Source: Protonemura montana (taxonomy: Eukaryota; Arthropoda; Insecta; Plecoptera; Nemouridae). From it: 64,000 bases of DNA. Numbering within the stretch: the first letter of the stretch is position 1; the number at the start of each line of letters is the position of its first letter. The DNA lies in assembly GCA_947568835.1 (NCBI GenBank), contig OX387603.1:4748701-4812700 (forward strand), written 5' to 3'. Both the position numbers and the translations under genes were made by a program. Shown here piece after piece: positions 35,062-46,483 of the stretch. The notes beneath the pieces are model-generated. The model saw nothing but the letters and a program-made list of their open reading frames with translations. It made no database searches and had not been told where the DNA came from.

Positions 35062-35285
35062 GAACGGTTTGGCGTGTTGGAAACACCGGTTCTCGTGAGA
35101 TCACCGACGTTAAGCAACATTGCGCTAGGTCAGGTATTGGAGGGGTGACCATCATACACATGACCAGTTCTGTTCGGGAGAGAGGTTGACGGGATGAAAG
35201 TAAGTACAAAAACTTCATTCACCTTGTTTATCAAACACTCGACAGCATGGATTTGTGGAGGAATCCTGTTGTTCGGGGTGTACCT
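35062..35285 (+). mobile_element. 5S-derived SINE, 3'-truncated, between modules P and Q (copy 1)
   Basis: Complete 5S-like head: GGTTCTCGTGAGATCACCGA, GTTAAGCAACATTGCGCTAG and GTATTGGAGGGGTGACC, then the SINE body as far as ATTTGTGGAGGAATCCTGTT. The LINE-like 3' part is missing; sequence passes directly into module Q. Confidence 0.82.
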
Positions 35286-35990
35286 ATCTGAAATCCTTAC
35301 TGGAATATACATAAATTTCAGCCGAACTTCTCCATTTCTATTCTCACCGTTTTCACAATACTAAAGGCCAGTTAAATAAGCAGGTTAAGATGAAAACAGA
35401 AGTATCTGATTAGGTTTAACCATGGGGATGAGTCTCATAAATTAAGTTAAACATATTAAAATTGCCCGTTAGCAGAAATGTTGCACAAAGTTGTAGATGC
35501 ACTCCTAAGTAAATGTCATAAAGGAAAGAAATTAGATTCACAGTTTTGTCAAAGGTTGACAAACAAACCGTTACCAAACTTTTAACTTTTGTTCATTTTT
35601 ATCTTTTAAAGTTGATGGATTTAATGCTTATTGAATTGCAAACATTATAATACGTGTACCTACCCAATTTTGATCACCAACTCTACCATCCCTATGGGGT
35701 GGTAATACATGAATACTACCATGTAGCAAGCGTGTTTACCTTATTCAATGCGAAAAGATAAGATATGCTTCAAAAATCACTAATGACAGACAAATATTAG
35801 TTACAATAATTTAAAATCAATATGAACATAATATAAAAGAAATACATAATATGTGTATTTTTTAGACTATACCTTGAACTAAGGAGTGTGTACCTAATAT
35901 CTATGTATATTGTACAATGAAATAAATATATTATTGAATTGAATTGAATTGAAATAAACATAAATAAACAAAATAAAATAAAGACGGGTC
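35286..35990 (+). repeat. Dispersed repeat module Q, copy 1
   Basis: Starts CTTACTGGAATATACATAAA and runs through AAGGCCAGTTAAATAAGCAG, TACCTACCCAATTTTGATCA and ACAAAATAAAATAAAGACGG. Related copies: 46706-47330 (same strand) and 60885-61545 (opposite strand). Confidence 0.82.
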
Positions 35991-36831
35991 GTCTTCTGGA
36001 CGCTACGTCGTTATCATTGTGCGATTAAAGTGCTAAATTACACGAATTTACCCCGAAGTTCTTAATTCACTGAGGTCTGCCACCCATTTTGCTTGTATTT
36101 ACAGCAAAATTACATTGTTTCATCATCAAAAGTCATCTTTAAATTCACTGCCATCCAACAATGAACCGTCGTCAGAAGGAATTTCTGTTCATTTGGTTTT
36201 GTCAAGTGTGGCTTTAGCACCTGGTCACTAACAGACATATTGGGTGAGACATCTCAGTCACAAAGATCAAAATAATTCTCATAATGCTTCACTTTTTAAA
36301 ACAACTTTCAGCCCTCGTACTAGACCATGCAGTACTCATAGTGTATGGTAGTATTAGGGCAAATTACCACCCTTTTTTATGACTAGAACTCGTAATAATG
36401 ATGAAAATACTGTTTGAAAGCTCAGAAATGGTATGTAGATGTATCAGCGTAAAACATTCGTTTGTATTCTAAAATTAAAGCGCACATGCATCGGTATGCC
36501 CTTAAAGACAGCGAGCGAGCGAACTGATTATTGTGGTGTAATGTGTGGCTTCTTTTACCGCCAATCCACAAATCTAAGAGCAAGCGATTTGTTATTGAAT
36601 AAGTTTTACCGCTCTTGGAATCAGCAGAAAAAAATCCAGAAATTGTGGTAATGGTGTCTTACCACCTGTGTTACCACCGTGCCTCTTAGAGTTAACAAAC
36701 AAAAATATTTTCTTATTCATGTTTTCTTACTGCATTTTCTTGTTGGCAAAAAAACACAATTTAAATGACTGTTAGGTTTGTAACGGAACACTGAAAAATT
36801 GGCTCTTATATTGAAGAGTCATAGGATATAT
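35983..36831 (+). repeat. Dispersed repeat module R, copy 1, first part (interrupted by a LINE)
   Basis: Begins GACGGGTCGTCTTCTGGACG and continues through AACAATGAACCGTCGTCAGA and GACAGCGAGCGAGCGAACTG. Related copies in the opposite orientation: 44722-45640 and 59936-60880. Interrupted at ~36832; its end resumes at 37669-37785. Confidence 0.82.
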
Positions 36832-37668
36832 TCATATTATTATTATTGTAGGGTTTAGCGGCAAGTCAGCTACTAGGCTATTTGTGCCGAATACATGATT
36901 AAAAATTAAGATGTTTCAAAATAGACATTAAGTCTTTCTAACTCGATGTGTTAAAATATGAGTCGTTCTTAACGCATTCTTTACAAATACTTGCGAAAAG
37001 AATCAAATTATACACTATAGAAAGTGCATAATGTTTAAAAAACCATTTGCTAGTGACGTTAAAGTTAAAATTCCTATCATAAAAACCAGTTTCTTTTAAA
37101 ATTTGCAGCACTAGATTGACAGAGCAGGCGTTATCTCGCAATGCCTCGTGCATGCTTTCAGGGAGCTTTAGCATTTCACGCAACTGACGTTGGTCAGCAC
37201 ACTCCGACCACGGAGGTATTTGAGTGAAAGAGGTTGGTCACATGAGGTGCACATCGGTGGTTCTTCCCGTTTGAGAATAAAGATATGGGATAGGAAACTG
37301 TGACCGATATGCATCCGGGTTGTTACAACCTCTTCCCGTCGAGAAAAACGGGCCAATGATTTCCGGGTTGCGACGGATTCCTTGATGGTCCTAAGTTTGT
37401 TGGTAAGAACAGCGTCCCAGGACGTCTGCCATCGCTGTGGTATCGCTGTGCTGTGCTGGCATCGTCTGCCATCGTTTTTGTCCTAAAGACAGTTTTAAAA
37501 TCTGAAAATGGCACTAATGAGAAGTCCACTTCAGTTTTAGTAGTGGCCTCCTTAGCGGCTCTATCGGCCATCTCATTGCCAGCAATGCCTGTATGACAAG
37601 GGAGCCAACAGAGCGGAACCTCTATCCCTGACGGGCCCAGTTCTCCTAGGGTGTTCAGAATGGTTTGA
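36832..37668 (-). pseudogene. I/Jockey-type LINE 3' fragment with RNase H and C-terminal zinc-finger region
   Basis: Minus-strand readings: EVPLCWLPCHTGIAGNEMAD (RNase H, with the W-x-P-x-H-x-G-I-x-G-N signature), HIGHSFLSHIFILKREEPPM followed by CTSCDQPLSLKYL (C-terminal C-x2-C region), and NLVLQILKETGFYDR (terminal helix). The 3' end is GCGGCTAAACCCTAC-like with an (ATA)n tail at 36834. It is 5'-truncated, frame-broken and inserted into module R, whose sequence resumes at 37669. Confidence 0.85.
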
Positions 37669-37785
37669 ACAAGTAGATGCATATGATAGTATAGTGCTAC
37701 AGAGTCAGCGTCATTGTTAAACTGTCTGCTGAGCAAACGAGGCCGGCAACACGTGGTAACGGCAGGTGCTACACGATAACACTTG
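37669..37785 (+). repeat. Dispersed repeat module R, copy 1, end after nested LINE
   Basis: GATGCATATGATAGTATAGT, AACTGTCTGCTGAGCAAACG and AACACGTGGTAACGGCAGGT are the reverse complement of the start of R at 44722 and 59936. Confidence 0.8.
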
Positions 37786-39860
37786 CGGGGCATACTTTAA
37801 ACCCAAAATAATCCATAAGCTTTTCACTTATTTTAAGCTGGTACACAGCGAGGATATAGTGATGAGAGCGTCTTGAGGCCGCTTTTACAAAGCGTTTAGC
37901 TTACACACAATTAATACTTGGATAAGTTAGTTTTGAACTATTTGGGATTCTACATATCATAATATATCAGCTAATTTTATTCACGTATTTGCTATTTATT
38001 TTGTGCTCCTTTTGGTCTTGTTTTTGCCTAATCAAGTTTAATGGCTAATTAATAATTATAAATCGTACTAATACGGAGTTCTGTTACTGAATTACCTTCA
38101 ATGATATTTACTTTTGTTTTGTTTTGTTATAATTGTGTTGTTTTTCTATCGGTATTTGGAGCCAGTCTTGTGCACGACAATTCTAGCGATGTTAATTACT
38201 AAAACAATAAACCTGCAGAAAATCGAGTGAAACAAGTGCATTTTTTGGACAAAAAGCAAAGTAATTTGTTTTCTTCTTCTTGTTTGCGCTAACAGATGCA
38301 ACAATAAAACAAGTGAACGCATTTTAAACTGCAAACCAATTCCTCGAAATGTTATCATTTCTTTCCAACACCTCCAAAGATAATGTTGATCCTGTTAATC
38401 CTTTATCACACGGGCATCTAAAAGAGTTCGATATTTCTAGTTTTTTTTTTCTGTTCAGGAAAATTTGGTATCATTAAATAGCTAAAAACTCACAACAAAA
38501 TGACGGTAGTAAAATCAATGACGATAAATGACAACAAATGATGAGAAATCACCGAAATTATTCATAGACATGTCCATTCTTAAGAAAGGAAAATTCCAAA
38601 ATTGACTCGTTTGCTCAGCAGAAAGTTTGCTAGTTACGTTGGCCCTCTGACTATATACCTATAAACTCAATGATAGCACAAATATTATGAAATTTTTGAA
38701 TTAGCAGAAAGTCGGGTTAGATAACTATAACCCTTCAATTTGAACGGAAACCACATTAAAATATTTTATGAAAAATATTAAATTTGTCATTTGATGTTAA
38801 TAAACTGGTGCGATCTGGCCAAAGAGCGAATATTAAACATTTTCGTGGCTCCTATTCCAACGTGCAGACTTGTGGTATATTGGCTAGTGGAGAGGTTTCA
38901 AACAAAATATTACACTTAACTCTTTTCTCTTTTTTGAAGGCGAAGGACCAAAATAAAAAATCGATTGAAGTATTTTTTAGTTACTTTTCTGGCAAGAATA
39001 TTTTCAGTGTCCTTTGTCTTCTTTCTCATGATTATCACAAAAAACACCAACTAAGGAAAGGAAACATTTTGCTATGAAAAAAATTATGGACACGATTCCG
39101 TTATTTTATAGCTTCAAGGTTGGCAGCTCAACAAGGTGAAGGTACACGGGTTACCGACTGATGGCCGTGATTTATCGACATTTTAATTGATTAAGTACAT
39201 TTGATATCCAACAGACGGCGTTTGCGATCACTATGTGCTTTAACACGACTGCTGGTTCGGTGATACTTGTTTGGTATAGCTGACCAGGGGACCTGGCTTC
39301 GAGCAACGGGGTTCGACTGGCGTTCCTCCAGTCGGGCTTCAAGGCTTGCATTTTCGCGTTAGATCGTGGCAACTGGTGAAAGCCCATTTTTTGGAGTGGC
39401 CGCGTGCCTCAGCACTGCTTGGTGTTGGGGTCCGGTCCGGCATTTACACATAGTGTAGAAGCGAAACCTTCCTTCTCTATTTGCATGTAGTTGATGTTTC
39501 GGTGGGGGTGATGGTGGTGATGGTGGTGATAGTGATTGTTTATTCCTGTGTATATGTCGCATGAGTTAAACTGTAATAATGTCGATATGTAATCCTTCAT
39601 TTTTTTCTACACTCCTTGTATTGTGTATTTTCTGTCTATGTTGAATTGGACATTATATTTGTACGTAAGCTGTGCTAAATTTTTTTAGTAACTGTACACA
39701 TCTTTCACTTTGTCATAGCGAATGTGTAACGAATGACGGTTTAACGAACCCGAGGGTAAATACACGTCGTCGTCGCCAAAACCACCTGGTAGCCAGGCAA
39801 GTAACTAAAAAGATATTTTAATTATTTTTTATTGCTCTGTGGGATGATTGGTGTGATTAA
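37786..39860. other. Intergenic AT-rich region, nothing recognised
   Basis: About 2 kb with only short, composition-driven open frames. No repeat matched elsewhere in the window. Confidence 0.45.
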
Positions 39861-39869
39861 AAAAATAAC

Positions 39870-39946
39870 GTAGGGAACGAGGATCGAACGCAGGATCTTT
39901 GATTCATGAAGCAGCCACGTTAACCGCTCGACCAGGACGACCGCAG
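39870..39946 (-). ncRNA. tRNA-like unit, left outer (pseudogene-like)
   Basis: Minus strand: CCTGGTCGAGCGGTTAACG fits a box A/D-arm and GCGTTCGATCCTCG fits box B/T-loop at tRNA spacing, with CAT in the anticodon-loop position. Acceptor pairing is poor, so it is tRNA-derived rather than a functional tRNA. Confidence 0.6.
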
Positions 39947-40361
39947 GGGCCTGTCTATATATACGTAGACATATGTCATGATAAGCTAAGAACTATCAAA
40001 GTAATATCGAACGAATATCAAAAAAAGAACAAGTCCAGAGCGTAGTTCCAATTTTTGCCACCAGGTGGCGCTCGCATCAGTTTTCCCCTTAACACTAAGT
40101 CCTGTTCCTCTATACTTGTTGCTAGACTTAGGAGCCGCACACGGGGTAAAGGTGGGGTTTGGGGTCGTGGGAACGGCCCGCAAAATTGGCGGACGCGACT
40201 GGCGCGAAGCGCCAGGAGCGCCCGCCAATTTTGCTACTGTCTAAATCATACGCCCAAAAAAGTGCAAAAAGTGACTGCACAAACAGGTCATGAATTCTCG
40301 ATTGACATAGAAGGATTTTAATTGAAAATATCCAACTCCGTGAGAACTTTTTAAAAGAAGT

Positions 40362-40434
40362 TGGATGGGATTTGATCTCGGTACCCCTGGGACGTGAAGT
40401 GCGTTCGCTAACCACACGACCAACCGAGGATGTA
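40362..40434 (-). ncRNA. tRNA-like unit, left inner
   Basis: Minus strand: GGTTGGTCGTGTGGTTAGCG (box A-like) and ACCGAGATCAAATCCC (box B-like) 40-50 bp apart. It is the mirror of the right inner unit at 40533-40605. Confidence 0.6.
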
Positions 40435-40532
40435 CACCTCACATGTTTATTTGACATATATAATACACCTGGTGACATTAGCAACCGAGGATGTATCATA
40501 TATGTCAAATAAACATGTGACGTGTACTTCCT

Positions 40533-40605
40533 CGGTTGGTCGTGTGGTTAGCGAACGCACTTCACGTGCCAGAGGTATCGAGATCAAATCCCATCCAACT
40601 TCTTT
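40533..40605 (+). ncRNA. tRNA-like unit, right inner
   Basis: GGTTGGTCGTGTGGTTAGCG followed by ATCGAGATCAAATCCC, transcribed away from the palindrome centre. Near-identical to the left inner unit. Confidence 0.6.
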
Positions 40606-41017
40606 AAAAAATTCTCACTGAGTTGGATATTTTCAATTAAAATCCTTCTATGTCAAACGAGAATTCAAGACCTGTTAGCGGGGTCGATTTTTGAACTTTT
40701 TTGGGCGGATGATTTAGACAGTAGCAAAATTGGCGGGCGCTCCTGGCGCTTCGCGCCAGTCGCGTCCGCCAATTTTGCGGGCCGTTCCCACGACCCCAAA
40801 CCCCACCTATACCCCGTGTGCGGCTCCTACGTCTAGCAACAAGAATAGAGTAACGGGACTTAGTGTTAAAGACAAAACCGACGCTAGCGCCACCTGTCGG
40901 TAGAAATTGGAACTACACTCTGGACTTGTACTTTTTTTTGATATTCTTTCGATGTAACTTTGATAGTTCTTAGCTTATCATGACACACATCCACGTATAT
41001 GTAGACAAGTATCTGAG

Positions 41018-41088
41018 GTCTTCCTGGCTGAGTGGTGAAGCTGTCGGTGCTGCGTTCCAGAGGGACCGCGTTCAAGTCCAGGTGAAAT
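41018..41088 (+). ncRNA. tRNA-like unit, right outer
   Basis: TGGCTGAGTGG at 41025-41035 is a consensus box A and GTTCAAGTCC at 41070-41079 a near-consensus box B. The unit occupies the position mirrored by the left outer one but its sequence has diverged strongly from it. Confidence 0.62.
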
Positions 41089-41090
41089 CA

Positions 41091-41755
41091 TTTTTTTCTT
41101 ATCATCGGGCTTTTGTAGCGATTGAAAATGTGAGGGACAGCCGCCACCATTATTCAAATATTTACACCTTATGGAACAGTTCAAAATTTGCTTACAGATG
41201 GCGTGTATGCTACAGCATGGCAAGCCTACACCACCGAACGTGCCCCGGTACATCCAAGAACTCGCCCTACGAGCTAAGCTTCGGCTATCCACACCAACAG
41301 AGGTGCGGATAGCACTCGACTTACCAAACGGTTGTCAGGATCTAACGCAAATATCCGAACCCCTCGGGGATCGACCGACCAGGATGACCAGTCTCACTCC
41401 GGTACCTCTCAATGCTGCACCCAGGGTCTTGTCTTAAACTAAGTATGGCTGAATGGGACCAAATGTGTACGGCATGTCGACAGCGAACTCTGTTGGGACA
41501 TCGAGCAGTAAATGGGCAATTAATAAAATGTCGGTACATCAGTGATCAGTCGGTAACTACAGTGTACCTACTCGCTTAATGATCTAAGCTGCCGAATCGA
41601 AAACAACCGCGCGTTTTAAACACGTGTCACCGTCCATTCTTTAACACGGTTGAATCCGTTTGTCTTGACGGTAGGTAAATACTGTGACCAGAAGGGTAGT
41701 TTGCACCCCCGAACACTATGTGCTGTTAAGATTTCGCGTGAATTGTTCTCAAAGG
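41091..41755. other. Intergenic, nothing firmly recognised
   Basis: 41171-41437 has a moderately GC-rich open frame of 88 codons without recognisable similarity. I do not call it a gene. Confidence 0.4.
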
Positions 41756-42640
41756 GAGTTTTGAAACTTGAAATTTGAATACTTTTCCCAGTTTTGATCT
41801 CAGATGAAAACAGGGGTGTGTATTCAACTCACCTTCACATTCCGCCACAGTTTCTTCCTCTACGAATGTTGGCAACGAAAAGTACGCATATAAACTTTAG
41901 ATGCATACAAATTGTATTAATTAACATTGTATGTAAGATTATATTTACTTTAATTGAAAGCCTTGAAGGTAGGCAATTGGTTAATGCATGGCGTAACGGG
42001 CATAACGGTGGGAAGTCTAACTGCCAGGCGCACTGTTCTTTGTCAAGCAGGATTTCAAAGTTAGTTTGACGTATTCGTACCTCCTTTGAAAACATACCGT
42101 TACTCTTATCCCTGAACAACTTAATACGTTACTAGATTTGTACTTTAATAAAATAGTATAATAACGTGTGACATGAGTTTGGTAATTTTGTAACTTTTCA
42201 AGAAATTCACCAACTTTAGCTTTCACCTGTCATTACCAGCTGTGAATTCAAACGTCTGCAGTTTGACAGAAGGGTACGTCAACAAGAAAACAATATGAGC
42301 AGCGTTCAGTTTTGTCCTCAAAGGGAATTTTGAGTTTTTAAACTTGAATAATTTCGGCAGCTTTGATCTCAGATGAAAACAGGGGCGTGTATTCGACTCA
42401 CCTTCACATTCCACCCCAGTTTTTCTTTCTTTTTGAGTGAAAACAATTTCATCAAAGTATTGCCACTTGAAGACGTACGACTCTTGAATGTAGGCAACCA
42501 AGAGTACTTTTATGAACTGCGGGTTTGTCTAGCAATCAGGCGCAGGGATTTTGGAATGGTACAATTTTCCGAGTAGGTTTTCATGCGTGTGAAGACAAAA
42601 AGGTAAACACGGTAAAACACGGTCTAACTGCCAGGCTAAC
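41756..42640 (+). repeat. Diverged direct duplication, ~570-bp period
   Basis: TTTGATCTCAGATGAAAACA, GGGGTGTGTATTCAACTCAC and CTTCACATTCCGCC at 41793-41852 recur at 42361-42415 with few changes. GTCTAACTGCCAGG occurs after both units (42015 and 42621). Confidence 0.7.
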
Positions 42641-43301
42641 TGCTTATGCTAACTTTACAGGTGCGAGGGACGATATATGAAAATGGACATCATTGAATTT
42701 TGCTAGACGCGCAGCACTGATTTCGTACAGATCTGATTGCAGCCTTCTCTTTCTCTGCTAAACGCCTCCATTAGCAAGGCTGACAACTGCTAAGAATATA
42801 ACCGGAGCTTATTAATAGTTGAGACATGACATGAAATTTGACATGACCTCGCTATATTAAAAAGTGACTTTCTTTTTCTCGATTAGTTCGATGACCACTT
42901 ACCTTCACTACTCGTTCGACTGCGCCCTGTGACCTTCTGACCTGGGCCAGCATAGATCCAGCAAATGATCTTCTCGGTTGGTCTGGACGCCAACGGCTTC
43001 ACGTACCTACTTTAACTTACCTACTACAAAGTTAACACTTCTCTAAATTATTCGTCGAACGCCATTTCCGATATTTTCTTTTTATTTATTGAGCCTAAGC
43101 ATACCTGCAATGCAATTCACAGTTTCAAATATACTTAAAAATCATATTTAAAAAAAAGTAGACAGGCAAGGACGTGGGCAAGGTAAATTTCCCGTGGTGT
43201 CACCACTGGCAGAGGTGTGTCACGTTATTTGAGTCTGCATGACCATTGGGTTTTCTAATGGATAGGACTGCACAAAGGATCTATCATATGAGCTGGAACA
43301 T
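42641..43301. other. Intergenic, nothing recognised
   Basis: No repeat, RNA or coding signal that I can support. Confidence 0.4.
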
Positions 43302-43415
43302 AACGGTTTGGCGTGTTGGAAACATCGGGTTTCGTGAAATCACAGATGTTAAGCAGCACAGCGGTGAATTAGCCATCGGGCGAGTGAACCGAACCGTCAA
43401 ACTTTGGCCATACTC
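43302..43415 (+). mobile_element. 5S-derived SINE, head only, degraded
   Basis: AACGGTTTGGCGTGTTGGAA, then ACATCGGGTTTCGTGAAATC and ATGTTAAGCAGCACAGCGGT match the 5S-like heads at 35062 and 46484, diverging after box C. Confidence 0.65.
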
Positions 43416-43761
43416 ATGTCAAGAGAATGTAAAATATTCCTTGTTCATGGATTTATGATGTTATGTGAGAAGCAAGAAATTCTGTCGTTCGAGAGTGGTC
43501 CATGGTGGTAGTAATTTCTTTATCTAACTCAGGTGTGATACCTTGTAAGGTGATAGCGGTGACATGTTTGATACCAGTCGTGTTTACTGTTTAACAGATC
43601 GGGTAAGCCCACCTCTGACGCCTACAGCCGGCTCGAGCTGTCAGTGCGGGTGTCAAAATTTATAGCCGACGTCGTCGCCTCGTGTGATCGCTTCGTGTTT
43701 GTTGCATTTCCGAGTGGACTGAGAGTGTAATCGTTGATTGGTTTTATTAATAAACTGAGGT

Positions 43762-44717
43762 CATGGGCGTCCGCAGGATTTTTTCCAGGGGGATGCAAAT
43801 GCTTCCAAGGATATCGACAAAAGGGCTTCAACTGGGGGGGGGGGGGGGGGGGAAGAAAGAAAGAATCGCACGATTTAAATATGTTGAATGAAAACTAGTC
43901 CGGGCGAAACACTCGCCAACCGCCACTGTAGACGTCAGCTTTGTAATCATATGCACTTGACGGAGACCATGGTTTGGTCACCAGGGTGTGTCTCAGTTCG
44001 TCGGTTAGGGATGCGGATGAGTCCTGATCCATAAAGTGGCCAATATCCAAAGAAGCTTGAGGACCATAAATCACATTCAGTTTCAAATGCTGGTATTGGA
44101 TTTTCGGAATACGCCGTCGTCGATGTAGATGCACATGCACTTTCAATACTGCGATCGCTGTTGCCATGGCTGTCCGAAATTTCACGCGCGTCATCGTTCG
44201 CCTTTCTCTTCACACTCGCACTAAAACATTTGCGTATATCCATACTCCCACAATCAACACACTTAACTAAAACGCTCGGGCTAACAAACCACCCTACTCG
44301 AGTCGCTCCCGACTCATAACTGTTTAACGTTGAGTTGGGTTCGACCGGTAGGAAAACTAAAACTTCATGAAGTGTACAATTCTGTTCGCGGAAACGGAAT
44401 CACGAGGGAGAATTTTGGGGAAGTACGTTCCTGCAAAGTTCAACTCTAGTAGGATCCCAGTTTCATAGAATTACGCCGCGATTTTTTCGCTGGAAAGGAT
44501 GGATGGTCACTCACCTTCCCTCTCTGTAATGCAATGCAAATTCAGCGTTTTCCGTTTAAATGGCACTATTTTAATATATTAATTGAGAGAATATGTTTAA
44601 CTTGCCCTTTGAATGATGAAACAACAAAACCTTTAAAGAGTGTTTTTTTTTTTTATGTTTGAAGATTTCCAGGGGGTGCACGCGCACCCCCTTTGTACCC
44701 CCCTTCGGACGCCCATG
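43762..44717 (-). mobile_element. Truncated hAT-like element with inverted ends
   Basis: Ends CATGGGCGTCCGCAGGATTT and the reverse complement of GGACGCCCATG, both followed internally by C/G-rich runs (CCAGGGGG...). A fragment of an hAT/ZMYM-type transposase N-terminus lies inside on the minus strand. No matching 8-bp target duplication was found, so the borders are approximate. A poly-G run at about 43838 is part of the element. Confidence 0.65.
43895..44243 (-). pseudogene. hAT/ZMYM-type transposase N-terminal fragment, frameshifted
   Basis: Starts MDIRKCFSASVKRKANDDAR and passes through ENPIPAFETECDL. In another frame it continues as SLDIGHFMDQ, LTDELRHTLVTKPWSPSSAY and DYKADV. This is the arrangement of the N-terminal region preceding the TTF-type zinc finger in hAT-derived ZMYM1/THAP0-like proteins (DIRKFF..., DIG.F, PW.P...Y.F). 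A frameshift near 44070 separates the parts; the catalytic region is absent. Confidence 0.72.
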
Positions 44718-44721
44718 GCTG

Positions 44722-45640
44722 CAAGTGTTATCGTGTAGCACCTGCCGTTACCACCTGTTGCCGGCCTCGTTTGCTAAGCAGACAGTTCAACATACTATCA
44801 TATGAATCTACTGTATGAATATATCCTTTGACTCTTCAAAACAAGAGCCGATTTTTCAGTGTTCCGTTACAAACCTAACAGTCATTCAAATTGTTTTTTT
44901 TTGCCATCAAGGAAATGCAGTAAGAAAATATGAATAAGAAAATGTTTTTTTGTTTGTTAACTCAAAGAGGCATGGTAGTAACACAGGTGGTAAGACACCT
45001 TTACCACCATTTCTGGATTTTTTTCTGCTGATTCCAAGAGCGGTAAAACTTAATCAATAAAATAATACCAATAATAAATAACACCACAATAATCAGTTCG
45101 CTCGCTCGCTGTCTTTAAGGGCATACCGATGCATGTGCTCTTTTATTTTTTAATACAAACGAATTTTTTTCGCTGATACATCTACATACCGTTTCTGAGC
45201 TTTCAAACATTATTTTCATAATTATAACGAGTTCTAGTCATAAAAAGGGTGGTAATTTGCCCTTATACCACCATGCACTATGAGAATGCATGGTCTAGTA
45301 CGAGGGCTGAAAGTTGTTTTAAAAAGTTAAGCATTATGAGAATTATTTTGATCTTTGTGACTGAGATATCTCACCCAATATGTCTGTCAGTGACCAGGTA
45401 CTAAAGCCACACTTTATAAAACCAAATGAACAGAAATTCATTTTGACGACGGTTCATTGTTGGATGGCAGTGAATTTAAAGATTACTTTTGATGATGAAA
45501 CAATGAAATTTTGCTATAAATACAAGTAAAATGGGTGGCAGACATCAGTGAATTAAGAACTTCGGGGTAAAGTAGTGTAATTGAACACTTTAACCGCGCA
45601 ATGATAACGACGTAGCGTCCAGAAGACGACCCGTCTATAT
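44722..45640 (-). repeat. Dispersed repeat module R, copy 2 (reverse)
   Basis: Starts TATCGTGTAGCACCTGCCGT and ends AGAAGACGACCCGTCTATAT. It is the reverse complement of R copy 1, but without the nested LINE: the region is continuous at 44800-44830. Confidence 0.82.
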
Positions 45641-45787
45641 TTTATTTTGTTTATTTATGTTTATTTCATATTATGTATTTTTATTATGTTATGTTCATAA
45701 TGATTTTAAATTATTGCATCTATTGTTCATGTAAACACGCTTGCTACATATAATTATATGTATTATATGTATTACGCTTATTATAAT

Positions 45788-45965
45788 AATAATCAAATAA
45801 TAAAATACCCTGCGCATTGCAAGCGTTTGCAATTTAAATAAGATTTCATCCTATCACATATTTTCATCTTCCGATCGGTCCTATTTTGAGGCGTTGCCTA
45901 TGCCTAAAATTCAAAGCTATATTTCACAAAATTGTGTCAAGTAGCTGGGAACGAATGACATTATC
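45788..45965 (+). repeat. Upstream extension of module P (copy 2)
   Basis: CTTCCGATCGGTCCTATTTT and GTGTCAAGTAGCTGGGAACG are shared with 57720-57845. The first part resembles the short repeat in intron 22 (28944-29008). Confidence 0.65.
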
Positions 45966-46483
45966 AGGAAATTTAGTTTGCCTGTAAAAACTTTGAAGCA
46001 ACTCGTGGTACGCGTGAGTGCCACGGGACTGCCTATACGTACGGTTAATCCAACCATGACAAGTTTCAACTGAAATAATCGTCTAAAACGAGGCGAAAAT
46101 TTGTCTCTTCGTACCAGGCGAGTAGCCGACAGAAGAGTATCGCCTGAAACCTACTGCATCGCTGTTCAAGTGACGTCACAACACGTGCTCGATCGACCCC
46201 CACCTCGTACTTTCGATCGACTGAAGCTCGGCTCCCATTAGCTGACCGGTTTGTGAGGTGGACCGAGGTGATAACAGCAATGGCGTCCACGGCTGCTATC
46301 ACAGACCAAATGTTTTTCAGGCAAGCAGATGCTAAACAACTGCAAATTCTCGTACTTTAATTGCGGATGTTGAATTAGATTAATTTTAACTATGTTAGCA
46401 TTTGTTAGATGTGAGTGTTCTTGACCAAATCAAGTCACACAGCGGGTCCAATTGCTTACGAACCCTCCTCGAATCGTCACACC
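45966..46483 (+). repeat. Dispersed repeat module P, copy 2
   Basis: Nearly identical to 34552-35061: CAACTCGTGGTACGCGTGAG, GACTGCCTATACGTACGGTT and GTACCAGGCGAGTAGCCGAC. Confidence 0.85.

Larger units (their letters stand above)
39868..41090. repeat. Large palindrome (~590-bp arms, ~30-bp loop) carrying four tRNA-like units
   Basis: The left arm (39868-40465) is the reverse complement of the right arm (40495-41090), with interruptions and ~10-15% divergence by eye. Landmarks: CCGCCAATTTTGCTACTGTC at 40221 against GACAGTAGCAAAATTGGCGG at 40717, and CACATGTTTATTTGACATAT at 40440 against ATATGTCAAATAAACATGTG at 40501. Each arm has an inner and an outer tRNA-like sequence pointing away from the centre. 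Confidence 0.9.

Noticed and set aside
35062..35170. Functional 5S rRNA gene
   Set aside because: 5S-like only in the internal promoter region, diverged and followed by a SINE body; the same holds for the other copies.
39870..39946. Functional tRNA gene
   Set aside because: Box A and B spacing is good but acceptor and T-stem pairing is poor and the unit is part of a repeated palindrome.
41171..41437. 88-codon frame with balanced composition
   Set aside because: Looks slightly coding-like but has no recognisable motif, splice context or homologue that I know.
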